Positions 1 through 8,018 of a DNA stretch of 64,000 nucleotides are shown here, piece after piece. A program made the position numbers and the translations under genes. The DNA is from Desertivirga arenae. GTDB lineage: Bacteria; Bacteroidota; Bacteroidia; Sphingobacteriales; Sphingobacteriaceae. The notes beneath the pieces were generated by a model, which searched no databases, was not told the origin of the DNA, and saw only the letters and a list, made by a program, of their open reading frames with translations. The stretch covers positions 1 through 64,000 of the forward strand of contig NZ_JAFEWE010000009.1 in NCBI RefSeq assembly GCF_017355785.1, written 5' to 3'. Position 1 is the stretch's first letter; each line of letters starts with the position of its first letter.

Positions 1-40
1 AAATGCACAGTCAACAAAATAGGGAAGTTAAAACCTATAA

Positions 41-78
41 AAAAACCTCAAACATTTTTGAGGATGTTTGAGGTTTTT
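41..78. terminator. Bidirectional terminator hairpin
   Basis: Perfect 13-bp inverted repeat: AAAAACCTCAAAC at 41-53 and GTTTGAGGTTTTT at 66-78, with a 12-nt loop. The A-rich and T-rich outer arms would give a U-tract on either strand. It lies downstream of the minus-strand lipoprotein pair, separated by about 190 bases in which I see no gene. Confidence 0.75.
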
Positions 79-267
79 ACGCCAATTTAGTATTCACAAA
101 ATAGTCAACCTATTTTAGGACGTTACATTAAACCAATTGGAGGCTTTTGTTTCGATTTTACCACTTATATTGATCCATTCGCTTTTCAATGAATTCAAAC
201 ATGACTTACCCTGTTATATCTTACTCAGCTCCTTCGCTATACTAATTTTTTCCCTATTTCAAACGAA

Positions 268-1188
268 TTAAAAAATTACCACCGGGGGTGGAGTTTCCCA
301 AGCGGGATCTACAGTAACATTAAAGGCCGCATTCGTTGAGAATAACGATCCTTCCAGTCTGGTTTTTTTGTTTGTGAAGAACATGCAGGTGAGATTTTTT
401 TGTGCTACGATCTGTTCCCCCGCATATGCTATTATTTGGACCGAGCGACTTCCGCTTGCGAGGACATATGTAGATATTTTATTTGCACCCGTATAGGACG
501 GAGTTATTCCGCTTATCTTATCAACATTACCACCACTGTTATCATTGTAAAAGCTATAAAAGGGTGCGTCGTCTACAATAACCTGAATACTTGTTATATT
601 CGTAGGAACAACATCTTTAATCACCACATCCAAACCTGCAACGATTCTGGTTAATATTACTTGCTTATTTATTGCTTGATCTTCAACAGTAAATAAAACC
701 TTTTTATAAAATATCTGGTCCACGGGTATAAAGGGAAGCGCTACTGAAGTCATGGTGTTGAAGTGGCATTCCGAATAACGCATATCAGGCCAATCTCCTC
801 CTAGTCCTGCAATACGATAAAACGGGTGACCGCTGGCCACAATTATTGCAACGTAATGGCCTGGTTCGAATGCTGTACTTATAGTTCCAAAATTACTATC
901 GGTAGGCTTGAATGAGCTGTTGAAAACTAAAGATCCGTCTGTTTCGCTCTCATCATCAAACTTATATATCTGGCAATATAGTTTAGGCGCATATTTTTTC
1001 AGCGTATCATCAGAGGCTATGTTGCTTGTTTTTTGCGCTTTTAATTCAGAAATGATTTCTTCAAATGCCTCCGTTTTGAACGTCACCTGTTGCTTTTTTT
1101 TCTCTTTTTGTTCAGGCTCTATTTCACTTTTGGAGCATGCAGAGGTAATTAGAGCCCCCAGTAGGAGGCTAAAATAAAGTAGTTTCAT
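268..1188 (-). CDS. Hypothetical lipoprotein, paralogue of the neighbour upstream
   Basis: A 306-residue lipoprotein of unknown function. The N-terminus is a lipoprotein signal peptide with the lipobox cysteine at residue 18 (TSAC), so the mature protein should be anchored in the inner or outer membrane. It aligns along its whole length with the gene at 1251-2174: both share KLYCQIYKF, YRLAGLG/YRIAGLG, DQIFYKKVLF, RIVAGLD and a C-terminal DPAW. The run of short beta-strand-like segments without obvious catalytic residues suggests a structural beta-sandwich fold. A distant relation to FimB/Mfa2 fimbrial lipoproteins is possible from the mid-region pattern, but this is a guess. It follows its paralogue by 62 bases and is probably the last gene of a two-gene operon. 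Confidence 0.8.
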   Translation of the reverse strand: MKLLYFSLLLGALITSACSKSEIEPEQKEKKKQQVTFKTEAFEEIISELKAQKTSNIASDDTLKKYAPKLYCQIYKFDDESETDGSLVFNSSFKPTDSNFGTISTAFEPGHYVAIIVASGHPFYRIAGLGGDWPDMRYSECHFNTMTSVALPFIPVDQIFYKKVLFTVEDQAINKQVILTRIVAGLDVVIKDVVPTNITSIQVIVDDAPFYSFYNDNSGGNVDKISGITPSYTGANKISTYVLASGSRSVQIIAYAGEQIVAQKNLTCMFFTNKKTRLEGSLFSTNAAFNVTVDPAWETPPPVVIF

Positions 1189-1250
1189 GTTTAATTTTTT
1201 CCAGGGGATCTTATTCCCTTTTTTTCAGATCTAGTTTATGGTTCTATTGA

Positions 1251-2174
1251 TTAGAAAGGGATAACTGGTCCCGGCTCGTCCCAAGCAGGATCTATTGTCA
1301 CTGCAAATTGAGCATCAGAAGAAAATAGCTTACCTTTCAAACTCGTCTTTCTATTGGTAAAGAAGGTACAGTTGATAACTTTTTCGGCCACGATTCCATC
1401 TGGTGAAAGTGCTCTTATTGTTACTTTTCTGGAACCATTAGCCAATACAAACATTGATATGTTTTTTTTACCTGGGAACTGCTGAGGATAGAACCCAGCT
1501 ATTTTATCAACATTAGTAGAGCGAGTATCAGTCTTAAAACTGTACATGGCGGCATCGTCAACTATTAAATCTATTGAAGTAACGGTTGAAGGTATCTCAT
1601 CAGTAATAGAAAGATCAAGCCCGGCAACTATTCGTTGCATGGTCACTGTTTGATTTACTGGTTGCTGAGCAACAGAGAATAGTACTTTTTTGTAAAAGAT
1701 CTGATCAACAGGAGTGTGCTGATCGGTCATCGCGGAGACAGTATTAAAATGCGAATTGGAATATATCTCATCTAAAGAGCCACTACCCAGTCCCGCTAGA
1801 CGATAAAACATATGACCACTTCCTACAAATATCGCGACGTAGTTTCCTGAAGCAAGTGAGGTGTCTATTTTCCCGAAGGCTTGTTCTGTAGAAACCTGGG
1901 TTTTTGAGTAGACCAAATAAGCTTCTTCTGGATTTTCATCCGAGAATTTATAGATCTGGCAGTAGAGTTTCGGAACATACTTTTTAAGGCTATCATCAAG
2001 AAGGGAACTGCTCTTTCTGTTACTTTCGAAAGTTTCCACACTCTCTAAAAATTGTGACGTTTGGAATTTAACCTTGTAGAGGCCTTTTTCTGCTTGTGGT
2101 TTAAGATCTGATTTGTGGCATCCAGCAACTATTATTAATAATAGAAGTTGGAAATAGATGTAGATGTTTTTCAT
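1251..2174 (-). CDS. Hypothetical lipoprotein, first of a paralogous pair
   Basis: A 307-residue lipoprotein with the lipobox cysteine at residue 19 (VAGC), preceded by a strongly hydrophobic stretch. It is a tandem duplicate of the downstream gene: the two are nearly the same length, share the segments DQIFYKKVLFSV/TV and the ending DPAW followed by a proline-rich tail and a terminal aromatic residue. No enzymatic motif is visible. The family is unknown to me; beta-sandwich adhesin or fimbrial-anchor roles are speculative. A 13-bp palindrome lies 41-53 bases upstream of the start codon. Confidence 0.8.
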   Translation of the reverse strand: MKNIYIYFQLLLLIIVAGCHKSDLKPQAEKGLYKVKFQTSQFLESVETFESNRKSSSLLDDSLKKYVPKLYCQIYKFSDENPEEAYLVYSKTQVSTEQAFGKIDTSLASGNYVAIFVGSGHMFYRLAGLGSGSLDEIYSNSHFNTVSAMTDQHTPVDQIFYKKVLFSVAQQPVNQTVTMQRIVAGLDLSITDEIPSTVTSIDLIVDDAAMYSFKTDTRSTNVDKIAGFYPQQFPGKKNISMFVLANGSRKVTIRALSPDGIVAEKVINCTFFTNRKTSLKGKLFSSDAQFAVTIDPAWDEPGPVIPF

Positions 2175-2614
2175 TGTGAATGATATTTGTTTTTAAATAA
2201 TTAGTTAGAGAAGTTGTCTGGCAGACATCAATCGTTAGGCAGATTATTGTGTCAGGTAAGCAAAATTAAACTTATCATCAGTTGATAGCTTTATCAAATT
2301 TCTTATAAATAATAACAGAAGGAACACTAATGTTAGTTGTAATTTGAAAGGTGCTCATAGATGTAGATTTAGATGGACATACTTCACAACTAAAATTGCG
2401 AATGGTAGGTGGATCGCAATGGTAGTGAGAAGATTAACTAAAGTTATGAAGCTGGTTTGATACTTTTATGACACTTGAAACTTTTAGTAATATTGTAAAA
2501 ATGCGGGGGTATAATTGAATAATGTGAATAGGCGGGAACTCTTTTCATAAGTATTTGAGAAATATTCAAAGTTAGTTGATATTTCCAGATTAGGTTTTCG
2601 GAAGCAGTCTTACA
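2175..2614. other. Gene-free stretch upstream of the lipoprotein pair
   Basis: About 440 bases without a credible gene on either strand. It must hold the promoter of the minus-strand lipoprotein pair. The only structure I see is the 13-bp palindrome TGTCTGGCAGACA at 2215-2227. The rest is AT-rich and unstructured by eye. Confidence 0.5.
2215..2227. promoter_or_regulatory. Palindrome upstream of the lipoprotein pair
   Basis: TGTCTG-G-CAGACA, a perfect 6-1-6 inverted repeat 41 bases upstream of the ATG at 2174. The position fits an operator near the promoter. No regulator is encoded next to it, so the role is inference. Confidence 0.3.
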
Positions 2615-2648
2615 AAAAGAAAAGGAGGGTTCTAAAACCCTCCTTTTC
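2615..2648 (-). terminator. Intrinsic terminator of the nucleotidyltransferase gene
   Basis: Perfect 13-bp stem: GAAAAGGAGGGTT at 2619-2631 and AACCCTCCTTTTC at 2636-2648 with a 4-nt loop. On the minus strand it is followed by TTTTT. It begins 14 bases after the stop codon of the minus-strand gene at 2663. Confidence 0.9.
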
Positions 2649-2662
2649 TCAGTAACGTATTT

Positions 2663-3562
2663 TTACCAAAGTTTATTTGGGTAAGTTCCGTTTTCGATCA
2701 AAGCAGATAAACTTTGTTGAACGATTGGCTTATCTTCTTTGTAAGTAACACCGAACCATTTAGAAGCAGTTGGAATCACTTTGAAATTAGCTTCACCAGT
2801 TTTAACTAGTTCTTCAGCCATTAACGGAATGAAGAATTCTGCTTTAGGGTTGTTCTCATTTGCCTCAACAAAGCGTTTGAACATTGGCTCTGCTTGTTTG
2901 AATATAGCAGGAGTAAAGCCCCAAAAATTCATGGAAGCACGTGCATCATCGTCTAATGGAGTTGTAGTTCCATCTTCATCTTCGTAAACGATAACTCCGT
3001 CTTTTTCATATACTTTTGTACGTTCGTTAATTTGTACTAGGTTACCCTCAGGAGATACTTTACAGATACCACGTGAAACTGATCCATGTTCAGATAAAGT
3101 TTTATCTACTTGATACCCCATAAGAGAGAAATAATCATCTCTAACTTCTGAGGTTAGGAACTGAGCCATTTTTTCGAATGCCTCATAGCCGTAGAAATCA
3201 TCCGCATTGATTACGCAAAAAGGCTCTTTCACTTGACTGGATGCTTCTAGTACAGCATGTCCTGTTCCCCATGGTTTTTGTCTTTCAATTGTCTTATCAA
3301 TACCGTATTTAGACAGGTCATAGCTTTGAAATACGAAGTCGATCTCAACTTTTCCCTCTAATTTTGGAGCGAAAATGCCTTTAAAGCTCTCCAAAAATTC
3401 TTCGCGAATAATAAATGTTACTTTTCCGAATCCTGCACGAATTGCATCGTAAATAGAATAATCGATAATAGTTTCGCCATTTGGGCCGAAGCCATCAACT
3501 TGTTTCATGCTACCATAGCGACTCGCCATTCCTGCAGCTAAAATTAGTAAAGTGGGTTTCAT
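2663..3562 (-). CDS. Sugar-phosphate nucleotidyltransferase (NDP-sugar pyrophosphorylase family)
   Basis: A 299-residue cytosolic enzyme with the GT-A-like nucleotidyltransferase fold. It starts with LILAAGMASRYG at residues 6-17, the nucleotide-binding signature of this family, continues with GTGHA at about 99-103, and has a metal-binding INADD at about 118-122. The family joins a sugar-1-phosphate to an NTP, releasing pyrophosphate; the sugar and base cannot be read from sequence. It has its own strong terminator and no functional neighbours, so it looks monocistronic. An alternative is a choline-phosphate or other small-molecule nucleotidyltransferase of the same superfamily. Confidence 0.88.
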   Translation of the reverse strand: MKPTLLILAAGMASRYGSMKQVDGFGPNGETIIDYSIYDAIRAGFGKVTFIIREEFLESFKGIFAPKLEGKVEIDFVFQSYDLSKYGIDKTIERQKPWGTGHAVLEASSQVKEPFCVINADDFYGYEAFEKMAQFLTSEVRDDYFSLMGYQVDKTLSEHGSVSRGICKVSPEGNLVQINERTKVYEKDGVIVYEDEDGTTTPLDDDARASMNFWGFTPAIFKQAEPMFKRFVEANENNPKAEFFIPLMAEELVKTGEANFKVIPTASKWFGVTYKEDKPIVQQSLSALIENGTYPNKLW

Positions 3563-3701
3563 GCAGTAAAAATATAAAATGGATTGTTAATTAATAATTA
3601 TCAAGAATAAACTTTGTTATAATTATTTTATCGTAATAATGTTTGCTCTTTCCTGCGAAAATTTCATTTTAGTTTAGGAGAAGGTGCTAGAGGTTAGGCA
3701 A

Positions 3702-3738
3702 AAAGAAAAAGGCTATACATTTTTTTTGTACAGCCTTT
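3702..3738 (-). terminator. Terminator of the M42 peptidase gene
   Basis: Arms AAAGGCTATACA (3708-3719) and TGTACAGCCTTT (3727-3738) pair over 12 bp with one G-U wobble, loop of seven T. On the minus strand the hairpin is followed by a U-rich stretch. It sits about 50 bases past the stop of the gene at 3791. Confidence 0.75.
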
Positions 3739-3790
3739 CTCTGAGAGTCCTATGTTATTTATAACGCACTCGATGCGAAAATATTTTAAT

Positions 3791-4897
3791 TTACCTTATA
3801 TATCTGAAATCCTGTCCTTCTTCTATCTTCAATAAGGATTCATATATAAGACGGATCACATTATCTACATCCTCTTTGTGCACCATTTCCACAGTAGTAT
3901 GCATATACCGAAGAGGTAAGGAGATCAGAGCGGAAACTACTCCATCATTTGAATAAGCAAAGGCATCTGTGTCAGTTCCTGTCCACCGTGAAGAAGCCTG
4001 CCGTTGGAACGGAATTCCTGCTTGCTCGGCTGCAGCGATCAATAGGCGATTTAAGTTATTATGAACGGATGGTGCATAGGATACAACTGGTCCTTTCCCT
4101 GCTGCAAGATCGCCTTGTGCAACTTTGTTGATCATCGGCGTCTGAGTGTCGTGGGTTACGTCTGTAACGATAGCAACATTTGGCTTGATCCTGTTTGCAA
4201 TCATTTCAGCTCCCCTGAGTCCAACTTCTTCCTGTACGGCATTCACAATGTATAGTCCGAATGGTAATGCTTTGTTATTCTCTTTTAGCATACGGGCCAC
4301 TTCTGCAATCATGAACCCACCCACACGGTTGTCTAATGCCCGGCCTACGTAATAACGGTTATTTAGGATGAGGAATTCATCCTCATAGGTGATAACACAC
4401 CCAACGTGGATACCTAATGCTTCAACTTCTTCTTTTGTGGTACATCCGCAATCAAGGAAGATGTTTTTTAAGGTTGGAGCTTCTTCTTTTTCCCCGTTTC
4501 TGGTATGAATAGCAGGCCAGCCGAATACTGCTTTTACGATTCCTTTATCCGTATGTATATTAACACGTTTTGAAGGTGCTATTTGATGGTCAGACCCACC
4601 GTTTCGGATTACATATATTAATCCATCTTTTGTAATATAGTTTACGAACCAGGAGATCTCATCACAATGCGCTTCGATAACTACCTTATATTCCGCCGTG
4701 GGATTAATTACACCTACTGCCGTTCCGTAATTATCTACATAATATTCATCTACGAAGGGCTTAATGTAATCTATCCAAAGCTGTTGCCCGGTCCACTCAA
4801 AGCCAGTAGGGGAAGGTGTATTAATATAATTTTCCAGGAATTTTAGTGATTCTTCAGTAACAACCTGCACATGTTTGTCTTCTTTATCTTCTGCCAT
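3791..4897 (-). CDS. M42 family metallo-aminopeptidase
   Basis: A 368-residue cytosolic dinuclear-metal aminopeptidase of the M42 family (glutamyl aminopeptidase / tetrahedral aminopeptidase type), which trims N-terminal residues from short peptides. The expected metal ligands are all visible: His77 in EAHCDE, Asp189 in ALDNRVGG, the catalytic and ligand Glu pair 223-224 in VQEEVG, Asp246 in VTDV and His333 near the C-terminus. No signal peptide. The family was once annotated as endoglucanase (FrvX/CelM), but the motifs here support a peptidase. It lies downstream of truA in the same direction, with a 90-base gap. Confidence 0.92.
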   Translation of the reverse strand: MAEDKEDKHVQVVTEESLKFLENYINTPSPTGFEWTGQQLWIDYIKPFVDEYYVDNYGTAVGVINPTAEYKVVIEAHCDEISWFVNYITKDGLIYVIRNGGSDHQIAPSKRVNIHTDKGIVKAVFGWPAIHTRNGEKEEAPTLKNIFLDCGCTTKEEVEALGIHVGCVITYEDEFLILNNRYYVGRALDNRVGGFMIAEVARMLKENNKALPFGLYIVNAVQEEVGLRGAEMIANRIKPNVAIVTDVTHDTQTPMINKVAQGDLAAGKGPVVSYAPSVHNNLNRLLIAAAEQAGIPFQRQASSRWTGTDTDAFAYSNDGVVSALISLPLRYMHTTVEMVHKEDVDNVIRLIYESLLKIEEGQDFRYIR

Positions 4898-4987
4898 GCT
4901 ATGTATTTTTTAATAGATTTGAAATGTAATAATTCCTGTATCAATAAATGTAAAAAAATGAAAATGTTTAAAAGAGGTTTTCCTTTT

Positions 4988-5746
4988 TCACTCCTTAATG
5001 TAAGGATAGTTTACCCGCGTTAAATAGAGCCCACAAGCTGGAACCGAGGTGCCAGCGTTTGATCGATTTTTACTTTGAATAATAGTATGCAGTTCATTTA
5101 CTGGTAACTTGTGCCGACCAACGTCAATAAGAGTTCCGACAATGGCTCTCACCATATTTCTTAAAAAACGGTCGGCAGATATATGAAAAATGTAACCTTC
5201 CTCAGTCTTTTCCCAATTAGCTCTGCTTATCTTGCAATTATTAGTGAAAACCTGTGTGTTCGATTTACTAAAGCAGCTGAAATCGATGTACTGAAATAAA
5301 ATTCCGGCAGCATTATTCATCTCTTCTATATCTAGATCATCTCTTAGCAAGCAAGAGTAATTATGTTTAAATGGATTTTTCTTGGTGTGAATCCTGTATT
5401 CATAAGAGCGACTGCTTGCGTCGAAGCGTGCATGCGCTTCATTTGAAACTTCGATGAATCTAAAAACGGCTATATCAAAAGGGAGTAAGGCATTCACTCC
5501 ATTTATCTCCTTTTGCTCCCGGGAGATTTCTTTATCAACCAGATCAAAATGGGCGAAGAACTGGCTCGCATGCACTCCTGTATCAGTACGGCCACATCCT
5601 ACTGTTTCTATAGTTTGTCTAAAGAAGGTCGACAGCGCTTTATCTAGTTTTTCCTGTACGGAGGTAGCATTGGGTTGTACCTGCCATCCGTGATATTCAG
5701 TTCCGTTATAGGCAAGTTCAATGAAATAACGAGTAATTTTCTGCAC
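4988..5746 (-). CDS. truA: tRNA pseudouridine(38-40) synthase TruA
   Basis: A 252-residue TruA, which isomerises uridines 38-40 in the anticodon stem of tRNAs. The catalytic aspartate is Asp55 in the diagnostic motif CGRTDTGVHA (residues 51-60). The N-terminal YFIELAYNGTEYHGWQ and the C-terminal FLRNMVRAIVGTLIDVG are family hallmarks. The length is normal. It is divergent from the DUF4293 gene, with 116 bases between the starts holding both promoters. Confidence 0.97.
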   Translation of the reverse strand: MQKITRYFIELAYNGTEYHGWQVQPNATSVQEKLDKALSTFFRQTIETVGCGRTDTGVHASQFFAHFDLVDKEISREQKEINGVNALLPFDIAVFRFIEVSNEAHARFDASSRSYEYRIHTKKNPFKHNYSCLLRDDLDIEEMNNAAGILFQYIDFSCFSKSNTQVFTNNCKISRANWEKTEEGYIFHISADRFLRNMVRAIVGTLIDVGRHKLPVNELHTIIQSKNRSNAGTSVPACGLYLTRVNYPYIKE

Positions 5747-5834
5747 TTTCTAATTTCGTTTTCTTTTTCCAAATCGAACTTTTAATGAATTCTTTGTTTG
5801 TTTTCTTTGGAGATTTAAAAGTGAAAAATTTCTC

Positions 5835-5842
5835 TAAGTTTG
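5835..5842 (+). promoter_or_regulatory. -7 promoter element (TAnnTTTG)
   Basis: TAAGTTTG matches the Bacteroidota sigma factor -7 consensus and ends 20 bases before the ATG at 5863. A TTTG at 5806-5809 is upstream but the spacing (25) is longer than usual. Confidence 0.5.
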
Positions 5843-5862
5843 CAACACTTTAATATTGAATT

Positions 5863-6330
5863 ATGATACAAAGAATACAATCAGTCTGGCTGTTTCTGGC
5901 TTCTATAGCTATTTTTCTACTATTTCTTTTCCCTTATATACAATTTGCAGATCCTGCAGGAATTTATAAAGCAATTAAAGTAACAGGACTTTATAAAGCA
6001 ACAGGAGAAGGTGCAGTTATTGAGCAGGCTTTTACCGGGTTAACCATAGGTACAGTTATCGTTGGATTAATTCCTCTTGCAATTATCTTTTTCTTCAATG
6101 ATAGAAAAAAGCAATTAAGCTTCTCTTATATAGCCATCATTATCATTTTAGCTTATAGCTTCTGGCTAGTTGAAACAGCAAAAAATTATGTAGGAGACCT
6201 CAACCTTCAGATGCAAAATTATGGACTGGGTGTATTCCTTCCTTCTCTTGCTATCCTTTTTTTGGTGCTGGCTACAAGGGGAATAAGGAAAGACGAAAGA
6301 CTAGTAAAATCTGCCGACAGGTTAAGATAA
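5863..6330 (+). CDS. DUF4293 family membrane protein
   Basis: A 155-residue integral membrane protein of the DUF4293 family, which is found in Bacteroidota and has no assigned function. It opens with MIQRIQSVWLFLA, typical of the family, and has four predicted transmembrane segments at about 7-27, 62-81, 88-107 and 126-143, ending in a short positively charged tail. It carries its own promoter element and a terminator, so it seems monocistronic. Confidence 0.88.
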   Translation: MIQRIQSVWLFLASIAIFLLFLFPYIQFADPAGIYKAIKVTGLYKATGEGAVIEQAFTGLTIGTVIVGLIPLAIIFFFNDRKKQLSFSYIAIIIILAYSFWLVETAKNYVGDLNLQMQNYGLGVFLPSLAILFLVLATRGIRKDERLVKSADRLR

Positions 6331-6349
6331 ACCGAAATTAAACTATAAT

Positions 6350-6385
6350 AAAGCCCGGAAGTAATGCTTTCGGGCTTTTTTGTTT
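6350..6385 (+). terminator. Intrinsic terminator of the DUF4293 gene
   Basis: Arms AAAGCCCGGAAG (6350-6361) and CTTTCGGGCTTT (6367-6378), one G-U wobble, 5-nt loop, followed by TTTGTTT. Confidence 0.88.
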
Positions 6386-6509
6386 GCAGGATTTCTATAG
6401 TTGCAGGAAAATGCAAAGACCCTTAAGTTTTAAAGCTCTACAACTTTAAACCGTAGTGTAATTTTTACAATTGGCGATCTCCCCTTATTTATTTAAGATA
6501 TAACTTAGT

Positions 6510-6526
6510 AGGTCAACAGATGACCT
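6510..6526. promoter_or_regulatory. 17-bp inverted repeat before the first GH28 gene
   Basis: AGGTCA-ACAGA-TGACCT is a perfect 6-5-6 inverted repeat ending 10 bases before the ATG at 6537. Its size fits an operator for a dimeric regulator, such as the GntR-type protein at 38562. It could instead form a hairpin that masks the start. Confidence 0.35.
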
Positions 6527-6536
6527 GCAAACTAAC

Positions 6537-7955
6537 ATGAAAAGATATCTATTCTTCTGCTTTTGCTTATTAATCTTCTCTTCTACCTATGCAAAAGACC
6601 AGGATCCTAAGTGGACCAAAAAGGTTGGATCTGCTAAGCTAAGCTTCAGGAAAGCAATCTATAATGTGAATAATTACGGTGCAGTTAGTGATGGAAAAAC
6701 CCTGAATACAGAGGCGATTCAAAAAGCCATCGATGACTGCGCAGTCAAGGGGGGCGGAACTGTCACCTTCAAACCGGGGAAATATTTGAGCGGGGCAGTA
6801 TTTGTAAAGGAAGGAGTTCACTTCCGTATTGATAAAGGAGTCGAACTTTTAGGAAGTTCAGATATAAAGCATTTTCCTGAAATTGATACTCGTATTGCAG
6901 GTATTGAAATGCCCTGGCCCGCTGCCCTGATCAATATTATTAAGCAGAATAAGGCAGCAGTATCTGGTGATGGAATTGTTAATGCACAAGGAAAGCCCTA
7001 TTGGGATTACTACTGGAACCTTAGAAAGGAATACGAAGCAAAGGGTTTGCGTTGGATTGTGGATTATGATGCAAAACGTCCCCGTATGTTCTTAGCCCAA
7101 GAGTCTTCTAATATCTTATTATCTGGTATCACTTTTCAGCAAGCTGGTTTCTGGACAGTTCAAATCCTCTATTCTGATCATGTTACTATTGATGGAATTA
7201 CTATACAAAATAATATAGGGGGGCATGGTCCGAGCACTGATGGGATTGATATCGACTCGTCCACCTGGGTTTTGATCCAGAATTCGGATATAGATTGTAA
7301 TGACGATAACTTCTGTTTAAAATCCGGTAGAGACTGGGACGGACTTCGTGTAAACAAACCCACCGAATATGTGCTAATTCAGAACTGTGTTGCCAGAGCG
7401 GGAGCAGGATTATTAACACTGGGTAGTGAGACCGCAGGTAGTATCAGACACGTTATGGCGAGAAATCTGAAAGGCAATGGTACCAGTAATGGCTTAAATA
7501 TTAAGTCGGCGACCACCAGAGGCGGTATAGTAGAAGATATTCATTTCAAAAATATTGAGTTGAAAGATGTTGGTGTAGCTGTTAGAGTAAGTATGAATTG
7601 GAATCCTGCATACAGCTACTCAACCCTGCCTGCAGGGTACAATATGGAAACAGTTCCTCAACATTGGAAGGTGATGCTTACTAAGGTAGAGCCAGTAGAA
7701 AGGGGAATTCCGAAATTTAAGGACGTACATATGTCTAACATTACAGTTGATGGGGCAAAAGGTGCAGCTATCGTAGCTGAAGGGCTAAAGAATTCCTTAT
7801 TAAGCAATTTTACGTTCGACAATTTCAGCGTCTCAAATGCTACTAAGGCAGGAAGTGTTTCATTTGCTGAAGGCTGGAAGATTAGCGGGACGAGTATTTT
7901 AACTAAAGATGGTAGTAAAGTGACGGTGAAGAATTCTACTAATGTAAGTTTCTGA
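6537..7955 (+). CDS. Secreted GH28 pectin hydrolase, non-canonical active site
   Basis: A 472-residue exported right-handed beta-helix glycoside hydrolase of family 28, which cleaves galacturonic-acid linkages in pectin. Signal peptide residues 1-19. The acid residues are present: Asp235 in STDGIDID and the pair Asp256-Asp257 in NDDNFCLKSGRD. The usual GHG histidine is missing: the aligned segment reads AGAGLLTLGSE at about 288-298. The basic motif is NIKS rather than RIK. This points to a specialised subgroup (exo-acting or rhamnogalacturonan-specific) rather than a plain endo-polygalacturonase. It stands alone between two terminators and reads convergently to the large minus-strand operon. 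Confidence 0.9.
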   Translation: MKRYLFFCFCLLIFSSTYAKDQDPKWTKKVGSAKLSFRKAIYNVNNYGAVSDGKTLNTEAIQKAIDDCAVKGGGTVTFKPGKYLSGAVFVKEGVHFRIDKGVELLGSSDIKHFPEIDTRIAGIEMPWPAALINIIKQNKAAVSGDGIVNAQGKPYWDYYWNLRKEYEAKGLRWIVDYDAKRPRMFLAQESSNILLSGITFQQAGFWTVQILYSDHVTIDGITIQNNIGGHGPSTDGIDIDSSTWVLIQNSDIDCNDDNFCLKSGRDWDGLRVNKPTEYVLIQNCVARAGAGLLTLGSETAGSIRHVMARNLKGNGTSNGLNIKSATTRGGIVEDIHFKNIELKDVGVAVRVSMNWNPAYSYSTLPAGYNMETVPQHWKVMLTKVEPVERGIPKFKDVHMSNITVDGAKGAAIVAEGLKNSLLSNFTFDNFSVSNATKAGSVSFAEGWKISGTSILTKDGSKVTVKNSTNVSF

Positions 7956-7972
7956 TCTATTTCAATAATGAG

Positions 7973-8007
7973 AAAACGCAGGCTGTCTATGGGAGCCTGC
8001 GTTTTTT
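7973..8007. terminator. Bidirectional terminator between convergent glycosidase genes
   Basis: Arms AAAACGCAGGCT (7973-7984) and AGCCTGCGTTTT (7994-8005), perfect 12 bp, 9-nt loop, T-tract on both strands. It serves the GH28 gene on the plus strand and the five-gene operon ending at 8019 on the minus strand. Confidence 0.92.
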
Positions 8008-8018
8008 ATTCTTAAACT

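Noticed and set aside
400-654. Plus-strand open frame inside the lipoprotein gene
   Set aside because: Entirely antisense to a lipoprotein with clear signal peptide and a paralogue; composition is not protein-like.
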